DNA of 64,000 bases from HXMU1420-13 sp965249965 (lineage in GTDB: Bacteria; Bacteroidota; Rhodothermia; Balneolales; Balneolaceae). The position numbers and the translations under genes were made by a program. The notes beneath the pieces were generated by a model. That model made no database searches and was not told the origin of the DNA. It worked only from the letters and a program-made list of their open reading frames with translations. The stretch is from NCBI GenBank assembly GCA_965249965.1, contig OZ252262.1:2480001-2544000 (forward strand), written 5' to 3'. Of this stretch, positions 8,865-17,810 are shown piece after piece (positions within the stretch are counted from its first letter, which is position 1; the number at the start of each line of letters is the position of its first letter).

Positions 8865-9329
8865 ATGGCGCACGAAAGAATCGAAATTGATTTGCCACTT
8901 GCTAAAGTTTATGAATTATTAAGTAATCCCGTTGATTTCCCAAAATTTCTAGATCGAGTAGACGGAGTTGAGCGTATTAACTCTCAAACTTTCCAATACA
9001 AAACGAATATTGGTAACGAAGAATTCACTTGGACTACAAATTTAATTGATAACTTGCGTAACACCCGATTCGCATGGATTACAATTAATGGTAACCTAAA
9101 TCAAACTGGTACTATTCGTTTTACTCCACTCGAAAACGGAACTCGCACTCGTGTTGAATTTTCTTTGGACTATCGTACATTTTTTGGTGATCCTTCGGAG
9201 GAGCTCGCAACTTTTATCGAAGAATCTCCAGCACAGTTAGTTAAAGATTTAGAAAAATTTAAGCAATTAGCAGAGTCTGATACTTTCAAAGAAGCTCAAT
9301 TAGAGCCAAAAGAAGAAGTTACAGCCTAA
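8865..9329 (+). CDS. SRPBCC (START/polyketide-cyclase-like) domain protein
   Basis: 154 residues with the SRPBCC fold pattern: a beta strand and helix at the start (IEIDLPLAKVYELLSNPVDFPKFLDRV), several amphipathic strands, then a long C-terminal helix with LVKDLEKFKQLAE. These small helix-grip proteins bind hydrophobic ligands or act as cyclases and are often unassigned. A 204-bp gap upstream holds no gene I can support. A terminator follows immediately, so it is likely monocistronic. Confidence 0.75.
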   Translation: MAHERIEIDLPLAKVYELLSNPVDFPKFLDRVDGVERINSQTFQYKTNIGNEEFTWTTNLIDNLRNTRFAWITINGNLNQTGTIRFTPLENGTRTRVEFSLDYRTFFGDPSEELATFIEESPAQLVKDLEKFKQLAESDTFKEAQLEPKEEVTA

Positions 9330-9357
9330 AGGTAATTCATCAGTGTAATTTTTAAAT

Positions 9358-9386
9358 GCGCATCAATTTTGATGCGCTTTTTTTTT
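9358..9386 (+). terminator. Rho-independent terminator after the SRPBCC gene
   Basis: A 9-bp stem (GCGCATCAA / TTGATGCGC, 9358-9377) with a tiny loop is followed by nine T residues. Confidence 0.93.
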
Positions 9387-9395
9387 GTCTATAAT
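9367..9395 (+). promoter_or_regulatory. Candidate aroE promoter overlapping the terminator
   Basis: A perfect TATAAT at 9390-9395 lies 7 nt before the aroE ATG (9403). A weak -35-like TTTTGA at 9367-9372 is 17 nt upstream, inside the terminator stem. If used, transcription would begin at or next to the A of the ATG, giving a leaderless mRNA. No Shine-Dalgarno is present, which agrees. Confidence 0.45.
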
Positions 9396-9402
9396 TCTAG
9401 AT

Positions 9403-10251
9403 ATGACCTTTCAAAAATTTCTTGATTCAACTGAGTCAAATCAGCCACACTTTTTACTTTTTGGAAACCCAGTAAGTCACAGCATCTCACCGTTAATGCA
9501 TAATGTGGCTTTAACTCATCATGGGATTCAGGCTAAATATATTGCGGTAGAAGCCTCTATAACTGATTTTACCTCAATTGCTACACACCTTAATAAACCT
9601 TCTTTTCTGGGTGCTAACATTACAATTCCATTTAAAGAGGATTTTATACCTCTAGTTGATGAGTTAACAGTAACAGCCGAATCAGTGGGAGCTATAAATA
9701 CAATATTAAAGAGAAAAGAGCGGCTGATCGGTGATAACACAGATGTTTTTGGGTTTAGTGTTCCAATAAATGAAATTGAAGACCCAGATACTGATCGAGC
9801 TATTATTTTTGGGTCGGGTGGGGCAACAAAAGCAATTATTCAAGCACTGAATGATTTCGGATTCGAAGAAGTTTATATCGTATCAAGGAAAACGAATCTG
9901 CAGCCACATCAAAAGAATATATTCGTTTGTTCATATGATGAATGGCAACATTATGCGGAAGATTGTTCGATGTTTATAAATGCTACACCACTAGGTATGG
10001 TACCAAACATAGATCAATCACCGGTTAAGGATTCAGAAATTGAATTTTTAACCCATGCACTATGTTATGATATCGTTTACAATCCGAGAGAAACTAAATT
10101 TTTAAAACAGGCTAAAAAAGCAAGAGCCATTACTATTGGCGGCATCGATATGCTGATACATCAAGGAGCTGAAGCTTTTTTCAAATGGACTGGAAAGAGA
10201 TTTCCGGTTGGTTTGATAAAAATGAAACTGGATGAACACTTTTCAATTTGA
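9403..10251 (+). CDS. aroE: Shikimate dehydrogenase
   Basis: 282 residues with the AroE substrate motif SHSISPLMHN (about 24-33), NITIPFK, DNTDVFGF, and the NADP-binding GSGGATKA. It reduces 3-dehydroshikimate to shikimate on the way to chorismate, which also feeds the trp operon in this window. The ATG at 9403 fits the family; the frame is open upstream to 9385, but that lies in the terminator T-tract. Its 3' end overlaps pgeF by 20 nt. Confidence 0.93.
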   Translation: MTFQKFLDSTESNQPHFLLFGNPVSHSISPLMHNVALTHHGIQAKYIAVEASITDFTSIATHLNKPSFLGANITIPFKEDFIPLVDELTVTAESVGAINTILKRKERLIGDNTDVFGFSVPINEIEDPDTDRAIIFGSGGATKAIIQALNDFGFEEVYIVSRKTNLQPHQKNIFVCSYDEWQHYAEDCSMFINATPLGMVPNIDQSPVKDSEIEFLTHALCYDIVYNPRETKFLKQAKKARAITIGGIDMLIHQGAEAFFKWTGKRFPVGLIKMKLDEHFSI

Positions 10252-10990
10252 ATTTATACGACCAAAACAGTTAAACAACTCAAGAGTGATGTCGTGGTTT
10301 AGCTACAAGAATGGGGTATATCATTCTGAAGGAGCTACAATCAATGGATTAAATGTTGGTTTTAGTTCTCATGAAGATCAACACATTGTTTTAAAACATA
10401 TTCATGAAATGTGTACAGCAATTGGAATAAGCCATCGAGATCTTGCTCTTGCAAATCAAATACACAGCAGCAATGTTTTAGAAGTAAAGAAGGGTGGTGT
10501 TTATCCGAATGTAGATGCATTTGTAAGTAATATCCCAGGAATTGCTCTTGGCATTCAAGTAGCTGATTGTGGAGCTGTATTACTGGGCGATTTTAAAAAT
10601 AAAGTAATAGGATCTGTCCACGCAGGCTGGCGCGGTGCAGTTGATGAAATAGTTCCGCGAACGATAGAAAAAATGGTGCAAATTGGTGCCGAGAAACATT
10701 CAATTAAGGCATTTATCAGCCCATGTTTAGGCAAACACAATTTTGAAGTAGGTGATGAAGTTTCCGAAAAATTTCCACAACACTTAGTTAATCTAGTTGA
10801 TTATGAAAAGCCACATGTAGATATGAAGGGATTAATCTTTGAACAATTAATTAATTCCGAAATACTAAGCAATCATATCGAAGTGGATGGTAGGTGCACT
10901 ATTGATAATTCTGATCTTTTTTATTCCTATAGAAGGGAAAAAAATCAAAGTGGAAGAATGATGGGAGTTATTAAACTCAATAAATTTTAG
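10232..10990 (+). CDS. pgeF: Peptidoglycan editing factor PgeF / YfiH-family multicopper-like enzyme
   Basis: 252 residues. It has the family metal site: NQIHSSNVL (His), VADCGAVLL (Cys) and VHAGWRG (His). The usual ADCxPVLL has G-A here. The family (YfiH/PgeF, formerly called polyphenol oxidase or laccase) includes purine nucleoside phosphorylases/adenosine deaminases and a factor that keeps L-Ser out of peptidoglycan stems. The start lies inside aroE (20-nt overlap), so the two are coupled. The 3' gap has no clear terminator. Confidence 0.88.
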   Translation: MNTFQFEFIRPKQLNNSRVMSWFSYKNGVYHSEGATINGLNVGFSSHEDQHIVLKHIHEMCTAIGISHRDLALANQIHSSNVLEVKKGGVYPNVDAFVSNIPGIALGIQVADCGAVLLGDFKNKVIGSVHAGWRGAVDEIVPRTIEKMVQIGAEKHSIKAFISPCLGKHNFEVGDEVSEKFPQHLVNLVDYEKPHVDMKGLIFEQLINSEILSNHIEVDGRCTIDNSDLFYSYRREKNQSGRMMGVIKLNKF

Positions 10991-11373
10991 GAATAAAAAA
11001 ATTACCCGGGATTTCTTTCTCATAAATCTTTCGGTTTGAAAGGGTTTTAATCGAATGAGACGCGGGATTTGTCGTCTCTGCAATCATCATTACCGTGATA
11101 ACTCTGATTGCTTAATCCATCAGTAAATAAATGCACTGACAAGAATAAAACAAGAAAAAAAAGCGCGACTTTCCCACAACTTTTCCACTTAGTTATTCAC
11201 AAAAGTTGTTATATGAGTCAAAAACGACATCCTAAATTTCTTCCAAAAAAAACTACTGAGAATGGCTAACACATTTTTTAATATTTGTTTGGTTGAATAG
11301 AAAAAGTAGAAAGGAATTTTCTATGGGATAATTCAATTTGTATGTATTATCAACGCAGATTTAACCTAGATTT
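10991..11373 (+). other. 383-bp gene-free gap between pgeF and dxr
   Basis: No supportable ORF. Contents by eye: an inverted repeat GAGACG/CGTCTC at 11057-11078, an A-rich run at 11150-11162, the DnaA-box cluster (11170-11209, listed separately), then an AT-rich stretch (about 11210-11370) that must also hold the dxr promoter. Confidence 0.6.
11170..11209 (+). promoter_or_regulatory. DnaA-box cluster inside a 9-bp inverted repeat (candidate oriC or DnaA-binding locus)
   Basis: TTATTCACA at 11193-11201 is an exact DnaA box (TTATnCACA). Two degenerate boxes lie in the same orientation upstream, TTTTCCACT (11181-11189) and TTTCCCACA (11170-11178), spaced 11-12 bp, about one helical turn. The arms ACAACTTTT (11176-11184) and AAAAGTTGT (11201-11209) form an inverted repeat around the central part. 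AT-rich DNA follows. No dnaA gene is in view, and gene direction does not diverge here, so origin function is only a possibility. Confidence 0.45.
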
Positions 11374-12522
11374 TTGAGAAAACAACGTATAGCGATACTT
11401 GGCTCAACGGGGTCGATTGGGACACAAGCATTAGACATAGTTCGGCAACATCCGGATAAATTTGAAGTAGTAGTATTATCTGCAAACTCAAATGTTGAAT
11501 TATTAATAAGACAATCACAAGAGTTTAAGCCCAAATTTTCAATAATTTGTGATGATTCGAAGTACGAAAAAACACAAAGTATTTCGATCAATGAAACAGA
11601 ATTCCTAAAAGGCAATTCCGTACTAAACGAGATTGTTACACACGACGAAATTGACCTGGTATTAAATAGCTTAGTTGGTTTCGCAGGTTTTATACCAACT
11701 TTTAGTGCACTGAAAGTCGGAAAGAGAGTGGCTTTAGCCAATAAAGAATCTCTGGTAGTTGGTGGAAAACTAATTACTGATCTCATCAAAAAAGAAAATG
11801 CAGAATTAATTCCTGTTGACTCCGAGCACTCGGCAATGTTACAATGCATTGTAGGTGAGCCAAAAAACAGGATCGAAAAAATTATAATAACGGCGAGCGG
11901 TGGTCCTTTTCGGGATTATGGTATTGAGCAAATGAAAAATATCACCGTTGAACAAGCTCTAAAACATCCAAATTGGGATATGGGTGCGAAAATAACCATA
12001 GATTCATCAACAATGATGAATAAGGGTTTGGAGATTATAGAAGCCCATTGGTTATTCGATTTACCTGTTTCGAAAATTGAACCTGTAATTCATCCACAAA
12101 GTATCATTCATTCCATCGTGACGTTTGAAGATGGATCGAGTAAAGCACAGCTTGGTCCACCCGATATGAAGGTACCCATTATATATGCACTAACTTATCC
12201 GGATAGATTGCCGTTAGAAACCCCAAGGATGGACTGGTCGGTTGCTCACGACTTAAACTTTTATCCGGTAGATTACGAGAAATTTCCATGTGTAAAATTA
12301 GCAATGGATGTGATCGACAGTACCGACCTTGCACCAGCTATATTAAATGCTGCAAATGAAGTTGCGGTTGCACGCTTTTTGAATAAAGAAATTGGTTATA
12401 TTTCCATACCAAAAATCGTAGAGAAGAGTTTAGAGACGTTAACAGATAGCACTCAAATCAGTCTTCAAAATTTAATCGACATAGATAAAGAAACAAGGGA
12501 ATACGCCTCCCGAATTAATTGA
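11374..12522 (+). CDS. dxr: 1-deoxy-D-xylulose 5-phosphate reductoisomerase
   Basis: 382 residues, normal length. It has the NADPH loop GSTGSIG (about 10-16), NKESLVVGG, the metal site DSEHSAM (about 149-155), ASGGPFRDY, and HPNWDMGAKITIDSSTMMNKG with GLEIIEAHWLF. It makes 2-C-methyl-erythritol 4-phosphate, the committed step of the MEP isoprenoid pathway. The start is TTG: an in-frame stop lies 9 nt upstream and no ATG is near. It is followed after 4 nt by rseP. Confidence 0.95.
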   Translation: MRKQRIAILGSTGSIGTQALDIVRQHPDKFEVVVLSANSNVELLIRQSQEFKPKFSIICDDSKYEKTQSISINETEFLKGNSVLNEIVTHDEIDLVLNSLVGFAGFIPTFSALKVGKRVALANKESLVVGGKLITDLIKKENAELIPVDSEHSAMLQCIVGEPKNRIEKIIITASGGPFRDYGIEQMKNITVEQALKHPNWDMGAKITIDSSTMMNKGLEIIEAHWLFDLPVSKIEPVIHPQSIIHSIVTFEDGSSKAQLGPPDMKVPIIYALTYPDRLPLETPRMDWSVAHDLNFYPVDYEKFPCVKLAMDVIDSTDLAPAILNAANEVAVARFLNKEIGYISIPKIVEKSLETLTDSTQISLQNLIDIDKETREYASRIN

Positions 12523-12526
12523 TTAC

Positions 12527-13852
12527 ATGGATTTTATAGAAATACTACAAACGATAGGTATCTTCGTAGGCGCACTCATGATTTTAGTTTTTGTGCATGA
12601 GTTGGGTCACTTTTTAGCGGCAAAATTATTCGGGATGCGGGTTGAACGCTTTTCCGTTGGATTTCCTCCTAGAATTTGGGGATTTCAATACAAAGAAACA
12701 GACTATTGTATTGGCGCTACTCCACTTGGCGGATATGTGAAAATTTCCGGTATGGTAGATGAAAGCATGGATACTGAGTTCCTTGATAAAGAACCAGAAC
12801 CTTGGGAATATAGAAGTAAACCTGTATGGCAGCGTATGGTTGTGATTACTGCTGGTGTAATTTTCAATATGATATTGGCGTTCATCATTTTCAGTGGAAT
12901 GACTATGAGTAGCGGAAAATTAACACTGCCACTCGAGAGCGTAGAAGGGTTATACATTCCTGAATCTAGCTTGATGTACGAAATTGGATTTCGCACAGAT
13001 GATCAAATAGTAGGTGTAAATGGTCAGGCCGTTTCAGCTTTTGAAGACTTAGTTTCACCTTCTGTAATAACCTCATCTGATTTAACTTACCAGGTTATGA
13101 GAAATGGCCAGGAAATCGATATACCAGTCACACCAAATTATTTAGATAGCCTGCAGACCAGAGATTTTATAAATCCGATTTTCGCATTCCCTAGCTCAAT
13201 TTCAAGTGTTTCACTTGGAACCCCAGCATATGATGCAGGCTTAGAAGCAGGGGATAAATTCCTTTTGGCGGATAGTGTTGAGATAAAGTATTGGATTCAG
13301 CTCACCGAAATTATCCGTGCTGCTGAAAACCCCATTAATTTTACCATTCAACGTGGCGATTCAATATTTACAGCTTCCATTATGCCAGAAAACCAGGCAA
13401 TTGGTATTGCATCCCCAAATCTTGCTATGGCCGGCGGAGAACGTGTTGAGCTTGGAATATTTGCTTCTATTGGTGATGGATGGGATCAAACCATCGATCA
13501 AACGGTTGGAATTATTGGCGGATTTTCAAGAATGATTTCTGGTGATATTTCGGTTCGTCAGAATCTTGGTGGACCTATTGCCATTGCAAATATTACGAAG
13601 CAAGCAACGGACCAATCGGGTTGGGATGGATTTTGGACAATCACAGCATTGCTGAGTATCACGCTAGCAATTATGAACATATTACCAATTCCAGCATTGG
13701 ATGGGGGGCATTTAGTATTCTTGATTTATGAAGGAATCGCACGCCGGGAACCATCAGAAAAAGTAAAAATTGTAGCTCAAAATATTGGCTTTGTAATATT
13801 ATTAACATTGATGGTTTTTGTGATTTTCAATGATGTTTTAAAATATTTCTAA
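12527..13852 (+). CDS. rseP: RIP metalloprotease RseP (site-2 protease)
   Basis: 441 residues with the zinc motif HELGHF (His24-Glu25-His28) in the first membrane segment, GGYVKISGM, two PDZ-like regions (about 120-290), and the C-terminal PIPALDGGH membrane motif (about 390-398). It cleaves membrane-bound anti-sigma factors and signal-peptide remnants within the inner membrane. The dxr-rseP pairing is common in bacteria. It ends one base before the psd ATG, so the genes are tightly coupled. Confidence 0.94.
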   Translation: MDFIEILQTIGIFVGALMILVFVHELGHFLAAKLFGMRVERFSVGFPPRIWGFQYKETDYCIGATPLGGYVKISGMVDESMDTEFLDKEPEPWEYRSKPVWQRMVVITAGVIFNMILAFIIFSGMTMSSGKLTLPLESVEGLYIPESSLMYEIGFRTDDQIVGVNGQAVSAFEDLVSPSVITSSDLTYQVMRNGQEIDIPVTPNYLDSLQTRDFINPIFAFPSSISSVSLGTPAYDAGLEAGDKFLLADSVEIKYWIQLTEIIRAAENPINFTIQRGDSIFTASIMPENQAIGIASPNLAMAGGERVELGIFASIGDGWDQTIDQTVGIIGGFSRMISGDISVRQNLGGPIAIANITKQATDQSGWDGFWTITALLSITLAIMNILPIPALDGGHLVFLIYEGIARREPSEKVKIVAQNIGFVILLTLMVFVIFNDVLKYF

Positions 13853-14503
13853 ATGTTTGCAAAAGACGGTTATCCAACCATGGCCTTGGCAACTATAGTC
13901 ACGGCCATCGTTTTTTATATTTCCATAACATTTATAGACCACTGGATTTCATATGTCCTGATGGCAATATTTTTTGTGCTATGGGGAATCGTGATCTATT
14001 TCTTCAGAGATCCAGAAAGAATTCCCCCAGAAGGCGATCATTTGATTATTTCACCAGCAGACGGCAAAGTAGTACTTATAAAAGAAATTGAAGAAACAGT
14101 TTATTTGAAAGGTCCGGCAACACAAGTAAGTATATTTCTTTCACCTTTAGATGTGCATGTAAATAGAAATCCTATCTCGGGCAAATTAGAGTATTTGAAA
14201 TATCATCCGGGAAAGTATTTAATGGCCTGGGATGAAAATGCATCTGAATTAAATGAGCGAGCAGATTTTGGGGTTCTACATTCCAGCGGCACGAAATTAT
14301 TCTTTAAGCAGATAACAGGTTTCTTAGCCCGACGTATTGTATATCATATAAAAGAAGGAGATCAACTTAAAACTGGTGAACGTTTTGGAATGATGAAATT
14401 TGGTAGCAGGATGGATGTGATTGTTCCCAAAAATGTTGAAATTCATGTTAAAGAAGGGGATCGTACGTGGGCCGGTCAATCCGTATTAGGCGAAATTAAA
14501 TAG
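13853..14503 (+). CDS. psd: Phosphatidylserine decarboxylase (short, archaeal-type)
   Basis: 216 residues, the short Psd class. There are two N-terminal membrane segments (about 8-48), then FFRDPER, SPADGKV, PLDVHVNR, and the self-cleavage site FGSR (about 188-191), where the Ser becomes the pyruvoyl group. It makes phosphatidylethanolamine from phosphatidylserine at the inner membrane. It sits between rseP and pssA, its pathway partner, with no gap on either side. Confidence 0.94.
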   Translation: MFAKDGYPTMALATIVTAIVFYISITFIDHWISYVLMAIFFVLWGIVIYFFRDPERIPPEGDHLIISPADGKVVLIKEIEETVYLKGPATQVSIFLSPLDVHVNRNPISGKLEYLKYHPGKYLMAWDENASELNERADFGVLHSSGTKLFFKQITGFLARRIVYHIKEGDQLKTGERFGMMKFGSRMDVIVPKNVEIHVKEGDRTWAGQSVLGEIK

Positions 14504-14504
14504 C

Positions 14505-15332
14505 ATGAAGTATCCAATTCAGAAACAATACAAGAATTTTAGAAAACGCAGGGATGTAATTCGCCAGGGCAAACCACCTGTAAATAGACGAATTGCCGTT
14601 CCCAGCTTCTTTACTTTGATGAATTTGTTTGCTGGATTTTTAGCCATTATTGCAATTGCTGAAGGAGATTTATTTCGAGGTGCATGGTTGATAATGGCAG
14701 CTGGTATGTTTGATGTATTTGATGGAATGATGGCTCGATTAGCAGATGCTCATTCTGATTTTGGAATTGAGCTGGATTCATTGAGTGATATGGTGTCTTT
14801 TGGGGTAGCACCAGGATTCTTGATTTATAGTTTTACACTTTCAGAGTTGGGAACACTTGGAGTTTTAGTAAGTGCAGTGCCACCATTATGCGGGGCAGTT
14901 CGCCTGGCTCGATTTAATGTAAATGCACGGTTGGAACCCAAATCAGAAGTATTTACTGGGCTGCCAATTCCTTCTGTGGCAATTATAATTATCGCGTTTT
15001 ATTTAACATTTCAGGATAGCCTTGAGATTTTTGATTTCTTCAAAAATGGTGTGAATAGCGTACTCATTCCAATGGTGGTTTTGGTTTCATTTTTGATGGT
15101 GAGCTCCATTGAGTTTGAAAAAATTCCACGTTTCGATAGGGAATCTGCACGGCAAAAAAAATGGACAATCGTTTTATTTTTAGTGTATCTGATTTTAATT
15201 GTGGTTTTCCGTGAATACGGGCTGATGGCTGTAATTCTTATTTATATTTCAAAAGCCATCATTTTTAGTGCATACCGCTTTATAACCGATTCTTATGAGG
15301 GGGAAGAGGACTCTTATCAGGATTTCAGCTGA
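14505..15332 (+). CDS. pssA: CDP-diacylglycerol-serine O-phosphatidyltransferase
   Basis: 275 residues, multi-pass. The CDP-alcohol phosphatidyltransferase signature D-x2-DG-x2-AR-x8-G-x3-D-x3-D is complete: DVFDGMMARLAD, then GIELDSLSD (about 67-92). It makes phosphatidylserine, which Psd then decarboxylates. It is the last gene of the dxr-rseP-psd-pssA unit and its 3' end overlaps the converging glycosyltransferase gene by 8 nt, with no terminator between them. Confidence 0.94.
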   Translation: MKYPIQKQYKNFRKRRDVIRQGKPPVNRRIAVPSFFTLMNLFAGFLAIIAIAEGDLFRGAWLIMAAGMFDVFDGMMARLADAHSDFGIELDSLSDMVSFGVAPGFLIYSFTLSELGTLGVLVSAVPPLCGAVRLARFNVNARLEPKSEVFTGLPIPSVAIIIIAFYLTFQDSLEIFDFFKNGVNSVLIPMVVLVSFLMVSSIEFEKIPRFDRESARQKKWTIVLFLVYLILIVVFREYGLMAVILIYISKAIIFSAYRFITDSYEGEEDSYQDFS

Positions 15333-16347
15333 GGCTTTTATACACAGCTAGTGTCTTCTCTGCTACAGCTTCCCAAATAAAGTTTTTTAGAATATGATCC
15401 TTCAGATCTTGAGGGGCATCTTTATTTAATGAATTCTTTAATGCTTGTTCCAGCCCTGTGGCGTCCTCAGGATTTATGTAGGTAGCCATATCATTAAAAT
15501 ATTCTTCTGTACCACCTCTTTCGGTTATCACAATTTGAGAACCTGCCAATGCAGCCTCCATAGCGGCAATTCCAGGAGTTTCATACAAAGAAGGAAGGCA
15601 AAACACCGAACTTGCAGCATACGCACTTTCAAGCAATGGTGATGCATGTTCCAGACTTTCAATTAAGGTCACATTGTTAAGTGACTCTGCTATTTCCAGA
15701 CATTTATTGCTGTAAGGATTGTCATAGAAGCTACCGATAATCACAATATGTTCATCAATAAATTCTGCCACTTTTAATAGTTGCAGGACGTTTTTTCGTT
15801 CGGCGCCCGCCTGACCAACAAACAGTATAAAATTTTGAATACCGTAAGTTTTATTAAATAAATCTGGAGTAGCTGAAGCAAATCGAGATTCAACGCCGTT
15901 TGGCATTACCTTAATTTTCCTGGCGTCTACTTTTAATCCATCTCGAACTAAATCGCGTTCTGCCTTTGTATTTGGAAGAACAACATCAGCCCATTTACAT
16001 ATCTGTGATTTAATACCAAAATCGGATCGAATTCCTGATCCAACACCGGAAATCGTTTTTTCAATTGTTAGACTTGCAGCTATAGTTGATGCAGATCTAT
16101 TCGAAAAAAACACAGGTGAAACCGCAAGTTTTATACCTTTATCTTTTACCAGCTTGGCAATCCCGATGGTCTCAGGACTTGCTGAAAATACATGTACCAG
16201 ATCGTAGTCGAACTGTGTTTGATCAAAATGTATAAATTCAACTTCTACATCTAATTGAGATAAGTATTTTGCTGTTTGAAGCACCTGCGTTCTTACACCG
16301 CCATTTACTGCAGCAATACTTAAAGGTGCCGCTATTCCGATTTTCAT
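15325..16347 (-). CDS. Glycosyltransferase family 4 protein
   Basis: 340 residues with a GT-B fold pattern: NGGVRTQVLQTAKYL at the N-terminus (acceptor domain), then MPNGVESRF, ILFVGQAGAERKN, and the donor-binding segment SLYETPGIAAMEA with the E-x7-E pattern. It transfers a sugar from a nucleotide sugar; substrate unknown. The ATG at 16347 overlaps the upstream stop (ATGA), which I prefer to a TTG seven codons earlier. It is the last gene of the eight-gene glycan/PorV operon. Confidence 0.85.
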   Translation of the reverse strand: MKIGIAAPLSIAAVNGGVRTQVLQTAKYLSQLDVEVEFIHFDQTQFDYDLVHVFSASPETIGIAKLVKDKGIKLAVSPVFFSNRSASTIAASLTIEKTISGVGSGIRSDFGIKSQICKWADVVLPNTKAERDLVRDGLKVDARKIKVMPNGVESRFASATPDLFNKTYGIQNFILFVGQAGAERKNVLQLLKVAEFIDEHIVIIGSFYDNPYSNKCLEIAESLNNVTLIESLEHASPLLESAYAASSVFCLPSLYETPGIAAMEAALAGSQIVITERGGTEEYFNDMATYINPEDATGLEQALKNSLNKDAPQDLKDHILKNFIWEAVAEKTLAVYKSLS

Positions 16348-17810
16348 AGATTTATTCTGTTTTTCCAATCTAATATAGACGTTTTTAAAAGTTGAAGCTG
16401 ATTTCCTTCCAGCTCATCTTTTAAGTGGCTAACATCAGGTCGAACCGTTGGCATGGGAATAGCTTCGAACGAGGGAAGAGGGCGATCAACTTTAGAGGCT
16501 TCTATTAAATAAAATTCTTTCGATTTAATTGAAACCTGAAGCAGTAAGTCAGGACTATCACTCGAACATTTAATTACAGATTGTTCTTCATCATAAAATG
16601 CTTCTATACGAGCAGAAATCCGGTGTTTCCAAAAGTCTGAGATTTGTAAAAAAGAAAGTTTAGGCAGTTCCATTTGATTCACATAATTAAAAACTTTTTC
16701 CCAAAGTTCTCCCGTTGGTTGTAATGGATGATGGTAAAAGATCACGGATTCCAGCTGAGATATTTTTTGTTCAATCACTTTCATAAAATAATCTGTCATT
16801 TCAGATTCTGTGACTTTTTTTCTATTCAAACTTCCAGTGCAAATTGGATGAATTGGAATTTGAAGCGTTGAATGAATGTGTTGATAGTGAATTGGGTAAA
16901 ATGGGGTAGAATCAAATCCAAGGGTAAATTCTGAACTATAATCGAATTCAAATTTCTCAAGCACTTCACCTAGTGCATCATTCCAAATCGAATAAGGCAC
17001 GCAGAATCCTTTTGGATTAAAACCAGCTTCAAGTAATGTTCGAAATCCACGCTCTATGTTGTTGTAAATATGTTCGTAGCTTGTGGAGGTGCCATGTTCG
17101 TAGCCATGCAACGCAATTTCCTGATTTTCAAACTGATGGAAAACATCCAGCCATTCTTCGTGTGCCTGAACATGTAAAAACCAGGTCATTGGAATTTCAA
17201 ACTCTTCTGCAAGAGCATATAATTTTTGAATCGATACTTGAGTTCCAAAATCAGTATCAACCCGAAACCCGAAATACGGCAATTTTGAAGGTGATATCCA
17301 TTTTGCCAGATAGGGCAATTTTCGGTGATAGTGGAGTTCTTTTAGTATGAACTCCAGCGTTTGAATCAAAGAATTTCGGTCTAATGTGCTTACTAATTCA
17401 TCCGGGTGAGCACCCGACTTAAAGGGAAACCTTTTTCTGCGATATCGATTAGTAGAGATGGATCCTTCAAGGTTAAAATCAAAGGAATACATTAAACCGG
17501 ATCCGGCGAAGTATTTAGCAATTTTTTTTAAGTAAATATCAGGCAGTTGCTCAGCAACTTGAGATTTGGTCCTGCTCTCTTCAAATAGTTTCTTGTCTTG
17601 TAAAACTAGTAAACCGCCACTGTTCTTTGTCAAGAAATGCTGGATTTTTGCTAGTTCTGAATCAATATGTTGCCCATTGATAATCAGGCATGAATAAGCA
17701 ATAGATAATGATTTACTGAAATCAATTTCTTCGTAGATAATACCTAACTGCTGAAAAAGAGTAATCCATGCAGGGGTTAATGTCGATATGCCAATTGATA
17801 GCCGTATCAT
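16344..17810 (-). CDS. Polysaccharide deacetylase-like (NodB-fold) protein
   Basis: 488 residues. An N-terminal domain of about 190 residues (no family recognised) is followed by a carbohydrate-esterase-4-like domain with the metal Asp motif (FRVDTDFG), the HxxxH metal motif (HGYEH) and CVPYS, the position of the family Arg/Pro motif. A C-terminal domain of about 90 residues follows. It may trim acetyl groups from a polymer made by the neighbouring transferases. The ATG at 17810 overlaps the flippase stop by 4 nt and is preferred to an upstream TTG. It has no signal peptide, so a cytosolic or lipid-linked substrate is possible. Confidence 0.7.
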   Translation of the reverse strand: MIRLSIGISTLTPAWITLFQQLGIIYEEIDFSKSLSIAYSCLIINGQHIDSELAKIQHFLTKNSGGLLVLQDKKLFEESRTKSQVAEQLPDIYLKKIAKYFAGSGLMYSFDFNLEGSISTNRYRRKRFPFKSGAHPDELVSTLDRNSLIQTLEFILKELHYHRKLPYLAKWISPSKLPYFGFRVDTDFGTQVSIQKLYALAEEFEIPMTWFLHVQAHEEWLDVFHQFENQEIALHGYEHGTSTSYEHIYNNIERGFRTLLEAGFNPKGFCVPYSIWNDALGEVLEKFEFDYSSEFTLGFDSTPFYPIHYQHIHSTLQIPIHPICTGSLNRKKVTESEMTDYFMKVIEQKISQLESVIFYHHPLQPTGELWEKVFNYVNQMELPKLSFLQISDFWKHRISARIEAFYDEEQSVIKCSSDSPDLLLQVSIKSKEFYLIEASKVDRPLPSFEAIPMPTVRPDVSHLKDELEGNQLQLLKTSILDWKNRINL

